This document shows, piece after piece, positions 7,377-16,565 of a stretch of DNA of 64,000 nt (the first letter of the stretch is position 1; every line of letters begins with the position of its first letter). Under the pieces are notes generated by a model, which was not told the DNA's origin, searched no databases, and saw only the letters and a list, made by a program, of their open reading frames with translations. Source of the DNA: an uncultured Paracoccaceae bacterium (lineage in GTDB: Bacteria; Pseudomonadota; Alphaproteobacteria; Rhodobacterales; Rhodobacteraceae); assembly GCA_947489325.1 (NCBI GenBank), contig CANLDA010000009.1, positions 93,463 through 157,462 of the forward strand, written 5' to 3'. Position numbers and translations under genes: made by a program.

Positions 7377-9794
7377 ATGCAAACCACTACACGCGTGGCC
7401 GTCATTGGCGGCGGAGTTGTCGGCTGTTCAGTTCTGTATCACCTGACCAAGTTGGGCTGGTCGGATGTCATGTTGATTGAACGCTCTGAATTGACCTCTG
7501 GGTCGACTTGGCACGCTGCCGGCGGATTTCATACTCTGAATGGCGACACCAATATGGCAGCGCTTCAGGGCTATACGATCAAGCTCTATAAAGAACTGGA
7601 AGAGATCACTGGCATGTCTTGCGGGTTGCACCACGTGGGTGGGGTGACGTTGGCAGATAACCAAGAACGCTTTGACATGCTCAAGGCGGAACGCGCCAAG
7701 CATCGGTTCATGGGGTTGGAAACTGAAATCGTCTCTCCCGAAGAGATCGCCAAGATCGCCCCTGTGACCAACATCGACGGCATTCTGGGCGGTTTGTACG
7801 ATCCGCTGGACGGCCATCTTGACCCATCCGGCACCACCCATGCCTATGCCAAGGCCGCGCGGATGGGCGGCGCGACCATTCAGACCCATACCAAGGTGAT
7901 TGAAACCAACCAGCGCCCAGATGGCACATGGGATGTGGTGACAGACAAAGGCACCATTCACGCCGAGCACATTGTCAATGCAGGCGGTCTTTGGGCACGG
8001 GAAGTTGGCGCAATGGCAGGGGTGTATCTGCCGCTGCACCCGATGGAGCACCAATATATCGTCACCGACGACGTGCCTTTGATCTTGGACATAATTGCGG
8101 ATGGCAAGGAACATCCGCATGTGATGGATCCCGCAGGCGAAAGTTATCTGCGCCAAGAAGGGCGCGGTCTGTGCATCGGTTTTTATGAACAAACCTGCCG
8201 CCCATGGGCCGTAGATGGCACGTCATGGGATTTTGGTCATGAACTGTTGCCCGATGATTTTGACAAAATCGAAGAGTCGATCGACTTTGCCTATAAACGC
8301 TTTCCCGATCTGGAACGCGCAGGCGTGAAATCCGTGATTCACGGGCCGTTCACCTTTGCCCCTGATGGCAACCCACTGGTTGGTCCCGTGCCGGGGATGC
8401 GCAATTACTGGTCTGCCTGTGGCGTTATGGCCGGGTTCAGCCAAGGTGGTGGCGTGGGTCTGATGCTGGCGCAATGGATGATCGAAGGCGAATGCGAGCG
8501 CGACACCATCGCGATGGATGTAGCCCGCTTTGGTGACTGGATCACACCCGGCTATACCCTACCAAAAGTGATTGAAAACTATCAAAAACGCTTTAGCGTG
8601 TCCTATCCCAACGAGGAGCTGCCTGCCGCGCGTCCGTTTAAGACCACACCAATGTATGACATCTTTGACAAGATGGGCGCGGTCTGGGGTCAGCAATTTG
8701 GGCTTGAGGTCGCCAACTACTTTGCCCAAGGGGACGAGCCGCGCTTTGAGACACCGTCTTTCCGTCGCTCCAACGCATTTGACGCCACCGCACGCGAAGT
8801 CACAGCCGTTCGCGAGGCGGTGGGCATCAACGAGGTGCACAACTTTGGCAAATACCTTGTCAAAGGCGCTGGTGCGCGGGCGTGGCTGGACCGCGTGATG
8901 GCTGGACGTGTACCCAAGGTTGGACGTTTGTCACTGACCCCCATGTTGTCCCCCAAAGGGCGCCTGATTGGCGATTTCACCATTTCCTGCCTGTCAGAAA
9001 CTGAGTTTCAACTGACCGCCTCTTATGGGTCACAAGCCTATCATTGGCGTTGGTTCCTGCAAAACCTTGACGACACAGTGCAGATCGAAAACATCTCTGA
9101 CACGCGCAATGGTTTTCAGATCGCAGGCCCCAAGGCGCGCGAGGTTCTGGCCTCTTGCACCCGTACTGACATCAGCGACATGAAATTCATGGATGTGCGA
9201 CGCATGACCGTGGGCATGGTTGACTGTATCGTGCAGCGCGTCAGCTATACGGGCGATCTGGGTTATGAGATTTACTGCGATCTCCTGAGCCAGCGCGCCT
9301 TATGGGATGAACTGTGGAGCGAGGGCCAAAACCACGGCATGCGCCCCTTTGGCATGCGTGCGATGATGTCGCTGCGGCTGGACAAATTCTTTGGCAGTTG
9401 GCTCTCGGAATTTTCTCCTGACTACACTGCGGCAGAAACCGGGTTGGATAGGTTTATCAGCTTTAAGAAAAACACAGACTTCATTGGCCGTGCCGCAGCC
9501 GAAGCAGAGCGTGATGCAGGCCCAGCGCGCAAGCTCTGCGCCTTTGAGGTGGACGCCACAGATACCGACGTCAACGCATACGAGCCGATCTGGCTGGATG
9601 GTCAGGTTGTGGGTTTCTGCACTTCCGGTGGCTATAGCCACTATGCAGGTAAATCCATCGCCCAAGGGTTTGTACCTACAGATTGCGCCACCGATGGGCT
9701 GGAGGTCGAAATCGAAATCCTTGGCCACATGCGCAAGGCCCGGCTCATCACCGAAGTTCTGTTTGATGCAGATGGCGCACGCATGCGGGGCTGA
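7377..9794 (+). CDS. dimethylglycine/sarcosine dehydrogenase-like FAD oxidoreductase with GcvT domain
   Basis: The 805-aa protein has an N-terminal FAD domain (GGGVVG at residues 11-16), the TWHAAG motif whose His (about 46) carries covalent FAD in dimethylglycine and sarcosine dehydrogenases, an FAO_M linker, and C-terminal GCV_T and GCV_T_C domains (about 430-800) that bind tetrahydrofolate and capture the methyl carbon. This is the architecture of DMGDH/SARDH, acting in glycine betaine breakdown to glycine. ATG 7377 is preceded by GGAGGAA six bases away; the frame is open from 7116 but that segment overlaps yceI. The exact methylamine substrate cannot be fixed from sequence. A good terminator follows. 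Confidence 0.87.
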   Translation: MQTTTRVAVIGGGVVGCSVLYHLTKLGWSDVMLIERSELTSGSTWHAAGGFHTLNGDTNMAALQGYTIKLYKELEEITGMSCGLHHVGGVTLADNQERFDMLKAERAKHRFMGLETEIVSPEEIAKIAPVTNIDGILGGLYDPLDGHLDPSGTTHAYAKAARMGGATIQTHTKVIETNQRPDGTWDVVTDKGTIHAEHIVNAGGLWAREVGAMAGVYLPLHPMEHQYIVTDDVPLILDIIADGKEHPHVMDPAGESYLRQEGRGLCIGFYEQTCRPWAVDGTSWDFGHELLPDDFDKIEESIDFAYKRFPDLERAGVKSVIHGPFTFAPDGNPLVGPVPGMRNYWSACGVMAGFSQGGGVGLMLAQWMIEGECERDTIAMDVARFGDWITPGYTLPKVIENYQKRFSVSYPNEELPAARPFKTTPMYDIFDKMGAVWGQQFGLEVANYFAQGDEPRFETPSFRRSNAFDATAREVTAVREAVGINEVHNFGKYLVKGAGARAWLDRVMAGRVPKVGRLSLTPMLSPKGRLIGDFTISCLSETEFQLTASYGSQAYHWRWFLQNLDDTVQIENISDTRNGFQIAGPKAREVLASCTRTDISDMKFMDVRRMTVGMVDCIVQRVSYTGDLGYEIYCDLLSQRALWDELWSEGQNHGMRPFGMRAMMSLRLDKFFGSWLSEFSPDYTAAETGLDRFISFKKNTDFIGRAAAEAERDAGPARKLCAFEVDATDTDVNAYEPIWLDGQVVGFCTSGGYSHYAGKSIAQGFVPTDCATDGLEVEIEILGHMRKARLITEVLFDADGARMRG

Positions 9795-9820
9795 TCTTCC
9801 CCACTTGCCTACCTTACCTA

Positions 9821-9847
9821 ACAAAGCCCCGTTTTACGGGGCTTTGT
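9821..9847 (+). terminator. rho-independent terminator of the dehydrogenase gene
   Basis: An 11-bp perfect stem, ACAAAGCCCCG/CGGGGCTTTGT, with a TTTTA loop lies 26 bases after the stop. The 3' side is only moderately U-rich (TTTGTTGT). Confidence 0.8.
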
Positions 9848-9950
9848 TGTCTCATGTCCTTACGTCCCTACATTTCTTCACTTTGGTTTGTCTTTCAAAC
9901 CTATGCGCCCTACCGTCACACCAATGAATGCGCGCACAAAGGGTCTCTCC

Positions 9951-11120
9951 GTGACTGTCTTACAAATTGCAAATCGTGATGCCCGAAGCCTTTGGCTGTC
10001 CTCGCATGGTCTGACACACACACCAACAGGGCCTTTGGATGCGCTCTCATTGATCAGGTCCCTTGGGTTTGTTCAACTGGATACCATTCAGGTTGTGTCG
10101 CGCGCCCACCACCACATTTTATGGAGCAGAAATCAGAAATACCGCGAACCTATGTTGGACAATCTTTTGGCCAAGGATCGCACGGTGTTTGAGCATTTCA
10201 CCCATGATGCCTCGGTCCTCCCGATGGAATACCTTCCCATGTGGCAGCGCCAGTTCCGTCGCATGAAAGCAAAGGTGGAACGCTCTTCTTGGTATGGCGA
10301 CTCGCTGGACAGCACATTGATCGACGCCGTCATGCGCCGCATCTCGGACGAAGGGCCGCTTTCTACGCGCGATTTTGACACCAAGATCAAGGGTGCCAAG
10401 GAAATGTGGCGCCGCCCGCCGCATAAACAGGTGCTGGATTATTTGTGGTATTCCGGCGCGCTGGCAACTTGCCACCGCGAAGGCTTTACCAAATTTTATG
10501 ATCTGGCAGGGCGGGTCTTTCCCAAAGATCTGCACACACAGACCATCGACGATCAGCAACAAGTTGATTGGCTGTGCCATTCCGCGCTGGAGCGCATGGG
10601 ATTTGGCTCTTTGGGTGAAATACGCAAATTCTGGGATGCAACTGATGTCAAAGATGTCTCTGCATGGGCGAAGCGCAACACAGACGTCCATATCCCAGTT
10701 GAAATAGAGGGGGCAGATGGCAGTTGGGCAAAACACATCGCCTGCCCTGATATCGAAACGCGCATAAAGTCCCTTGCGCCCCCGTCGCCCAGAGTGCGGA
10801 TATTAAACCCGTTTGATCCGGCCATTCGCGACCGCATTCGTCTGAAACGCCTGTTTGGATTTGACTATACCGTCGAAATGTTCGTACCCGCCGCAAAACG
10901 CCAATGGGGATATTACGTGTATCCCGTGTTAGAGGGCAGTCGCTTCATTGGTCGGATCGAAGCAAAGGCAGATCGCGCAAAGGGCGTGCTAAATGTCCAT
11001 AACTATTGGCCCGAACCGCAGATCAAATCCAGCCAAAAGCGCGACATGCAACTGAAAGCAGAAGTAACCAGATTTGCCCGTCTGGCTGACCTTACGGATG
11101 TGGTCTGGCACACAACCTAA
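9951..11120 (+). CDS. winged-helix YcaQ/AlkZ-like DNA glycosylase (HTH_42)
   Basis: The protein (389 aa from this start) belongs to the HTH_42 superfamily of YcaQ and AlkZ, which unhook interstrand crosslinks or excise bulky alkylated bases. The catalytic segment reads FVQLDTIQV, the Q-x-D form of YcaQ rather than the Q-x-Q form of antibiotic-cluster AlkZ. Other typical pieces are HHILWSR, FEHFTHDASVLP and the C-terminal NPFDPAIRDR. GTG 9951 has AAAGGG seven bases upstream and puts the protein start where the family starts; ATG 9924 and further upstream codons are alternatives. It stands alone, bounded by a terminator and a repeat element. Confidence 0.82.
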   Translation: MTVLQIANRDARSLWLSSHGLTHTPTGPLDALSLIRSLGFVQLDTIQVVSRAHHHILWSRNQKYREPMLDNLLAKDRTVFEHFTHDASVLPMEYLPMWQRQFRRMKAKVERSSWYGDSLDSTLIDAVMRRISDEGPLSTRDFDTKIKGAKEMWRRPPHKQVLDYLWYSGALATCHREGFTKFYDLAGRVFPKDLHTQTIDDQQQVDWLCHSALERMGFGSLGEIRKFWDATDVKDVSAWAKRNTDVHIPVEIEGADGSWAKHIACPDIETRIKSLAPPSPRVRILNPFDPAIRDRIRLKRLFGFDYTVEMFVPAAKRQWGYYVYPVLEGSRFIGRIEAKADRAKGVLNVHNYWPEPQIKSSQKRDMQLKAEVTRFARLADLTDVVWHTT

Positions 11121-11185
11121 GCAACAGGGCAACTGTCCCCATCAAACTGAGCCTGAGTGCCTTTCTGCCAATAATGAACCTCTGT

Positions 11186-11232
11186 TTTCTTCTTGGGAGA
11201 AATATCCCGGGGGTCTGGGGGCTGGCCCCCAG
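11186..11232 (+). repeat. TTTCTTCTTGG intergenic element, copy B, with hairpin
   Basis: TTTCTTCTTGG at 11186 is followed by GAGAAATATCC and CGGGG to 11212, then the stem CTGGGGGC/GCCCCCAG at 11215-11232. It lies 65 bases after the stop of the YcaQ-like gene in the same orientation. The rest of the 227-base gap (11121-11347) shows no ORF with a ribosome binding site. Confidence 0.8.
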
Positions 11233-11347
11233 TCAGCAATGTGTTTGGGAACAGGCCACCAACCAAGTGTACGTTTGAGACTGGTCTTTTGCCAATATCC
11301 TGCGCAGACTATTTTGAAACTCTCCTTCTCTGCATCACAGGTTGCCC

Positions 11348-11935
11348 ATGCTTCACATCTTGATCCTTGCCGCTGGGGCCTCTTCGCGTATGCAAGGAGG
11401 AGATAAGCTATTGGAGAAAGTAGAAAACCAACCCCTTGTCACAACCATGGTGCAAAGGGCATTGAAGACGCAGTTGCCGGTTTACGTAACTCTTTCAGGC
11501 TTGGATCATCCGCGTGCCATAGCCCTGTCGGGTATGTCTGCGGACCTGATCGAGGTGACTGATGCTGCCATGGGCATGGGGCATTCAATCTGTGCGGGTG
11601 TCGCCGCTCTGCCCCCAAACGCCACGGGTGTCATGATTGTGCCTGCGGACATGCCGGAACTCACCAGCTGCGATCTGGACACCATGATCCAAGCGTTCGA
11701 CCCCGATGGCCCTATCTTGCGCGGTGCCTCAACACAGGGCAAAGCAGGCCATCCCGTTATCTTCCCCGCGCGTTTTTTTGGCGCTTTGCGCCAGCTTCGC
11801 GGCGACACTGGGGCCCGCGCGATTATTCAGCAAAACAAAACCGATCTGCGTATGGTTACTTTGCCTGCCTCCCACGCCCTGACCGATCTGGATACTCCCG
11901 AGGATTGGCAGGCATGGCGCAGCTCCACCACCTGA
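11348..11935 (+). CDS. MobA/MocA-like nucleotidyltransferase
   Basis: The 195-aa protein starts with LILAAGASSRM, the nucleotide-binding signature of NTP transferases (LAAGxSxRMG), followed by DKLLEKV with the conserved Lys, and later VPADMP with a metal-binding Asp and GHPVIFP. This is the MobA/MocA group, which attaches CMP or GMP to molybdopterin, but related proteins use other substrates. It has no molybdoenzyme or xdhC neighbour here, so the substrate is open. ATG 11348 begins the domain directly. Confidence 0.85.
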   Translation: MLHILILAAGASSRMQGGDKLLEKVENQPLVTTMVQRALKTQLPVYVTLSGLDHPRAIALSGMSADLIEVTDAAMGMGHSICAGVAALPPNATGVMIVPADMPELTSCDLDTMIQAFDPDGPILRGASTQGKAGHPVIFPARFFGALRQLRGDTGARAIIQQNKTDLRMVTLPASHALTDLDTPEDWQAWRSSTT

Positions 11936-12021
11936 CCCTAGGTCAAGAAAACCTTGTCGTTGGATAAACAACAGCACTTGCCTATACTCTGTACAAACAT
12001 CCCATTCAAAAAGGCACTGAC

Positions 12022-13086
12022 ATGTCCCTTTCTCTTCGCCCCGTTCATGCGCTGGCAATTCTTGCAGCCTCTTTCATATTGGGCCTGCCTGCACAATCAC
12101 AGGAAGCACCTGCCAAGGTACGCCCTGCAAAGCTTATTGATATCAAAGCAGAAGAGGCCAATCTTCAAGTCAGCCTTCCCACAATCGTCGAGGCAGATCG
12201 CTCTGCCGTTTTGACCATGCAGGCAGGAGGTGTCTTACAAGAATTTCCAGTCACCGAAGGCACCGTGGTTCAAAAAGGGGATTTGATTGCCCGTGTGGAT
12301 ACGCGAACATTGGAAAATGATCTCAACCAAGCGCGTGCCCAGGTTGAAGTGGCGGAAAATGAATTTACCCGCGCCGAAACACTGATCAAACAAAACACAA
12401 TCTCGCAATCGGTGTACGACCAACGCAAGTCTGCCCGCGATCTTGCCGTTCTTGCAGTGGAAGCGGCAGAAAAACGCCTCAGTGACGCCAGCCTTTATGC
12501 CCCCTTTGATGGTGTGATTGCACTGGTGGATGTCAAACAGTTCCAAACTGTGTCGGCACAGGAAAGTATTGTAACCCTGCAAAGCAACACCCTGTTTGAG
12601 GCTGTGTTGCAGGTGCCCGCTCGCGCCATTGCAGATTCCAGCAAGGTTGACGTTGTGGATACATACATCACCTTGGATGTGGCCCCGCTTGTGTCAATCC
12701 CAACCACATTCAAATCTATCGCCCAACAAGCCGATGCCGCCAGCCAAACCTATGAGGCGCGCTTTACATTTGAGCCGCCAGAAGGTCTTGTTGTGTTGCC
12801 CGGCATGACAGGTGAGATGTTTGCGCGTCTCGTCCAAACCAACGGAGCCGCCCCCCACACAGAGATCACCATCCCTGTATCGGCGGTTATGTCTGACGGA
12901 GGGCAAACCTTTGTTTGGTTGGTGAATGTCGACACAATGGCCGTAAGTCGCCAACAGGTCACTTTGGATGACGCCATCGGATCTGCCTTGCCAGTGCTTG
13001 AGGGGCTGTCCGTAGGAGACACGATTGTCGGTGCAGGTGCATCCTACCTGCATGACGGAATGATCGTCCGTCGGCTTGGCGAATAA
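12022..13086 (+). CDS. RND efflux periplasmic adaptor (membrane fusion protein)
   Basis: The 354-aa protein has a signal peptide (cleavage around PAQSQ, residues 26-30), a lipoyl half-motif (VTEGTVVQKGDLIARVD), a coiled-coil hairpin (about residues 95-150) and a second lipoyl half with APFDGVIALV, then beta-barrel domains. It bridges an inner-membrane RND pump to an outer-membrane TolC-type channel. The RND gene follows after 11 bases, so the two form an operon. No TolC gene is included, so a channel from elsewhere must be used. A ribosome binding site AAAGG precedes ATG 12022. Confidence 0.92.
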   Translation: MSLSLRPVHALAILAASFILGLPAQSQEAPAKVRPAKLIDIKAEEANLQVSLPTIVEADRSAVLTMQAGGVLQEFPVTEGTVVQKGDLIARVDTRTLENDLNQARAQVEVAENEFTRAETLIKQNTISQSVYDQRKSARDLAVLAVEAAEKRLSDASLYAPFDGVIALVDVKQFQTVSAQESIVTLQSNTLFEAVLQVPARAIADSSKVDVVDTYITLDVAPLVSIPTTFKSIAQQADAASQTYEARFTFEPPEGLVVLPGMTGEMFARLVQTNGAAPHTEITIPVSAVMSDGGQTFVWLVNVDTMAVSRQQVTLDDAIGSALPVLEGLSVGDTIVGAGASYLHDGMIVRRLGE

Positions 13087-13097
13087 GGGGCATCCTG

Positions 13098-16000
13098 ATG
13101 AATATCGCCGAATTTTCCATTAAGAATAGACTGATCTGCGCCGTCGTGATCGTGATTTCACTGATTGGTGGCTGGTCCGCCTATCAGAACATGCCGCGCT
13201 TTGAGGATCCGGAATTCACCATTCGTACCGCGCAGGTGATCACGCAATATCCGGGTGCAACCCCGCTTGAGGTCGCCAACGAAGTGTCTGAAACACTGGA
13301 ATCTGCTTTTCAGCAGATGAGCGAAGTTGAAGAGGTGCGATCTGTATCAGAAGCCGGGCGATCCATCATTTCCGTCGATATCGCATTTGAATATTCGCCC
13401 GAAAAAGAAGATTTACAGCTAATCTATACCAAGTTGCGCAACAAGGCCAATGATGCAGCCCTGCAATTGCCAACAGGGGCTGGCACGCCATATGTGAATG
13501 ACGATTTTGCAGATGTATATGGCCTGTATTACGTACTGACCTCGGATGGATTTAGTCCCCGCGAAATGCATGATTACGCCAAGGCGCTGCGTAAAGAGCT
13601 GCTGGCCGTTGACGGCGTTGGCAAAGTCGCCATCCAAGGCGCTCAATCAGAAGCGATATATATCGAATTTGCGCAGGAACAGATCGCATCCACTGGGTTG
13701 GATGTAAGCCAGATCATCAGCCAACTGTCAAAACACAGCTCTGTCGTGGCTGCTGGCGATGTGGTGTTGGACAACCGCCGACTGACGGTGCAACTGCCCC
13801 CCACCACCGAAACCATCAAGGCGCTTGAGGATACGGTGATCTCTGCGGGCAGTCAGGGGCGCGTTCTGCGCCTGCGCGATCTTGCCACCATTACGCGCGG
13901 ATACACAGACCCACCCACACAGATTATGCGGTATAATGGACGCCCTGCCCTTGCCATTGGCGTAGCCGCGCTGTCAGGCCAGAACATTGTAAAGGTCGGC
14001 CAAGACATCACCACCTCTTTGAACCGACTAGAAAGCGAACGCCCCATCGGGCTTGAGATCGCAACCTATTACCATCAAGGGGATATCGTTGAAAAATCGG
14101 TAAAAGACTTTGCCCTGAACGTTTTGGCAGCCCTTGTGATTGTGCTTGTGACATTGGGCATTTTCATGGGCATCCCTTCGGCGGTCGTGATCGGTGGCGT
14201 GTTGGTTCTGACCATTGCCGCGACGCTCATGGTGATGAACCTGATCGACATTCCAATGCACCGCATTTCGCTGGGCGCACTGATCATTGCGTTGGGCATG
14301 TTGGTGGACAATGCAATTGTCGTCACCGAAGGCATTCTCGTGGGGGTGCGCGAAGGGCGCTCCAAGTTGGAGATGTCCAAATCCATCGTGACACGTACCA
14401 AGTGGCCGCTATTGGGTGGAACCGTCGTAGGCATCATTGCTTTTGCGCCTATCGGGTTTGCGCCCGGCTCCACAGCTGAATTCACCGGCGATCTGTTCTG
14501 GGTGGTGATGATTTCACTGTTTTTCAGCTGGGTGTTTGCCCTGACAGCGGTGCCACTGTTTGCCGATTTCTTGTTTCGTGAACCCAAAGGCGAGGCCACC
14601 GGACCGAAACCTGATGGTGCGATCATGCGTACCTATAAGCGCTTCATGCGCGCGCTTATGCGCCTGCGCTGGCTGGTGATCTTGACCGCCTATGGCGCCT
14701 TAACGGCCTCAATCATGGGTATGGCATATCTGAAGCCCGGATTCTTTCCGGCCTCCACCTCTCCGCAGATCGTGGTGGATTATTTCCTGCCCGATGGCAC
14801 GGATATTGCCGAAACCGATCGTCAGGTGCAGGCGCTGGAAGCTGATCTTGCTGCACTGGAGGGCGTACAGGATGTTCATGGTTTGGTGGGGGCTGGCACT
14901 CTGCGTTATATGCTGGTGTACAGTCCTGAAAGTTCGTCTTCCTCTTATGGGCAAATCCTGCTGAAGGTTGCCGATTACAACCAAATCGACACGCTGATCC
15001 CTGAAATTCAAGCACATGTTGATGCCAACTATCCTTCGGCTCAGGCCAAGGTTTGGCGTTTTCAGCTTGGTCCCGGTGGCGGATCAAAAATCGAGGCCGA
15101 GTTTTCCGGTCCTGACCCTGTTGTGTTGCGTGAACTGGCGGCACAAGCCAAGGCCATCATGGCGGCCAATCCAAACGCCATTTCAGTCAAGGATGACTGG
15201 GGGCATCAAGTGCCCATTATTGAACCTGTCATCAACGAGGCCCGTGCAAGACGTTTGGGTGTGACACGTGAAGATATCGCCAATGCGCTGAATGTGAATT
15301 TCTCCGGGCGCAATGTCGGGCTGTTTCGCGAAGGTGAAAACCTGATCCCTATTGTGCAGCGCGCACCCGCATCCGAACGCACAGGTATCAACGCAATTGA
15401 CACCATTCAGGTGCCAAGCTCTGCCACGGGTGGTGCCATTCCGCTGGCACAACTGGTAGACAGCTATCGCACGGTGTGGCGCGATGCCAAATTCCGCCGT
15501 GTGGACCGGGTTTGGACAATCAATGCCCAGACCGACCCGTCTCAGAATATCCTGACGGGCGAGCTCTTGAACGAATTACGCTCTGACATTGAGGCAATCC
15601 CCCTACCCGTCGGCTATACCATGAAATGGGGGGGCGAAGAAGGCGATAGCTCAGAGGCCAACTCTGATCTGGCATCCACATTGCCCTTGGGGCTGGCAGC
15701 GATGGTATTGACGGTGATCTTGCTGTTTAACGCCTTGCGCCAACCCATCCTGATTTTCATGACCGTGCCATTGGCCATGATTGGGGTTGTTGTTGGGCTG
15801 TTGCTGCTGGAAACACCGCTTGAATTCATGGCCATTCTTGGAGTGCTGTCTTTGTCAGGCCTGCTCATCAAGAATGCTATTGTTTTGGTGGATCAAATGG
15901 ATTTGGAAATTGCCGAAGGCAAACCGCGTTTTGATGCAGTCATCGATTCTGCTGCCAGTCGTGTGCGCCCAGTGATGATGGGATCATTGACGACTGTACT

Positions 16001-16151
16001 TGGGGTCATCCCACTGTTTGCTGATGCGTTTTTTAAATCCATGGCGGTGGTTCTTGTCTTTGGTCTCAGCTTTGCAACCCTGTTGACGTTGCTGATTGTT
16101 CCCGCGCTCTATATGGTGTTTTTCCGCATCAGGCCTAGCGAAAGCGCATAA
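13098..16151 (+). CDS. RND family efflux permease
   Basis: The 1017-aa protein shows the two-fold RND plan: TM1 at the N-terminus, a large porter/docking loop, TM2-7 (about residues 335-530), a second loop, and TM8-12 to the C-terminus. The TM4 segment ALGMLVDNAIVV has the Asp of the proton relay, and the second half has SLSGLLIKNAIVLVD. Length fits AcrB-type proton antiporters. Substrates are unknown; no regulator is attached, although an XRE-type regulator gene lies 400 bases downstream on the same strand. It is the second gene of an operon with the adaptor. Confidence 0.93.
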   Translation: MNIAEFSIKNRLICAVVIVISLIGGWSAYQNMPRFEDPEFTIRTAQVITQYPGATPLEVANEVSETLESAFQQMSEVEEVRSVSEAGRSIISVDIAFEYSPEKEDLQLIYTKLRNKANDAALQLPTGAGTPYVNDDFADVYGLYYVLTSDGFSPREMHDYAKALRKELLAVDGVGKVAIQGAQSEAIYIEFAQEQIASTGLDVSQIISQLSKHSSVVAAGDVVLDNRRLTVQLPPTTETIKALEDTVISAGSQGRVLRLRDLATITRGYTDPPTQIMRYNGRPALAIGVAALSGQNIVKVGQDITTSLNRLESERPIGLEIATYYHQGDIVEKSVKDFALNVLAALVIVLVTLGIFMGIPSAVVIGGVLVLTIAATLMVMNLIDIPMHRISLGALIIALGMLVDNAIVVTEGILVGVREGRSKLEMSKSIVTRTKWPLLGGTVVGIIAFAPIGFAPGSTAEFTGDLFWVVMISLFFSWVFALTAVPLFADFLFREPKGEATGPKPDGAIMRTYKRFMRALMRLRWLVILTAYGALTASIMGMAYLKPGFFPASTSPQIVVDYFLPDGTDIAETDRQVQALEADLAALEGVQDVHGLVGAGTLRYMLVYSPESSSSSYGQILLKVADYNQIDTLIPEIQAHVDANYPSAQAKVWRFQLGPGGGSKIEAEFSGPDPVVLRELAAQAKAIMAANPNAISVKDDWGHQVPIIEPVINEARARRLGVTREDIANALNVNFSGRNVGLFREGENLIPIVQRAPASERTGINAIDTIQVPSSATGGAIPLAQLVDSYRTVWRDAKFRRVDRVWTINAQTDPSQNILTGELLNELRSDIEAIPLPVGYTMKWGGEEGDSSEANSDLASTLPLGLAAMVLTVILLFNALRQPILIFMTVPLAMIGVVVGLLLLETPLEFMAILGVLSLSGLLIKNAIVLVDQMDLEIAEGKPRFDAVIDSAASRVRPVMMGSLTTVLGVIPLFADAFFKSMAVVLVFGLSFATLLTLLIVPALYMVFFRIRPSESA

Positions 16152-16155
16152 AAAA

Positions 16156-16181
16156 CCCGCGCGGCCATCAGGCTGCGCGGG
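16156..16181 (-). terminator. rho-independent terminator on the minus strand
   Basis: CCCGCGCGGCC/GGCTGCGCGGG forms an 11-bp stem (one G-U) with an ATCA loop. The A tract at 16150-16155 gives a U run only for minus-strand transcripts, so it ends transcription from the 77-aa gene and perhaps antiterminal read-through. Confidence 0.75.
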
Positions 16182-16237
16182 GTCACTGGGCGGATGGGAT
16201 GCGTTCCGCCCAGATCAAAGTACGGTCAGATTGTGCT

Positions 16238-16471
16238 TCAACCAGACCGACGTTTATTTTCGAAGCTCCCCGACATATCCATCCCACCAAACGCATGAAG
16301 CACCACGCGCAGGCTTTGAGCCAGATCAGGATCGTCGCACTCACAAATCCAACGCTGCATTTGAGCGACAGAAAGCGGGTCCATGCCTGCATCCTGTGAC
16401 AAGACAACGATGTCCTGAACAACAGATTTCGGCATATTGCGATAACTCTGACTCTGGTTGAGATCAGACAT
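16238..16471 (-). CDS. 77-aa conserved-type hypothetical protein
   Basis: The small soluble protein starts at ATG 16471 behind AAGGAGT, a strong ribosome binding site, and is followed by an intrinsic terminator at 16156-16181, so it is a self-contained transcription unit. The sequence is acidic to neutral and helical, with VVLSQDAGMDPLSVAQMQRW and a Cys pair around WICEC; the tail is disordered and basic. I recognise no family. It is divergent from the HTH sensor gene at 16566, separated by 94 bases with two palindromes, so it is a natural candidate target of that regulator. Confidence 0.7.
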   Translation of the reverse strand: MSDLNQSQSYRNMPKSVVQDIVVLSQDAGMDPLSVAQMQRWICECDDPDLAQSLRVVLHAFGGMDMSGSFENKRRSG

Positions 16472-16511
16472 TTCAACACTCCTTATTCTTGTCTGACACT
16501 TATCCAATCAG

Positions 16512-16546
16512 ATTGACCCTCGTCAATATAAAGTATACATTATACT
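16512..16546. promoter_or_regulatory. divergent promoter region with two palindromes
   Basis: ATTGAC-CCTC-GTCAAT (16512-16527) is a perfect inverted repeat and contains overlapping -35-like boxes for both strands (TTGACC plus, TTGACG minus). Fifteen bases on, AGTATA-CAT-TATACT (16532-16546) is a second perfect palindrome that includes -10-like TATACA/TATACT. A regulator bound here would control both the 77-aa gene and the HTH gene. Confidence 0.6.
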
Positions 16547-16565
16547 AAATAAGGGATGCCCAGAT

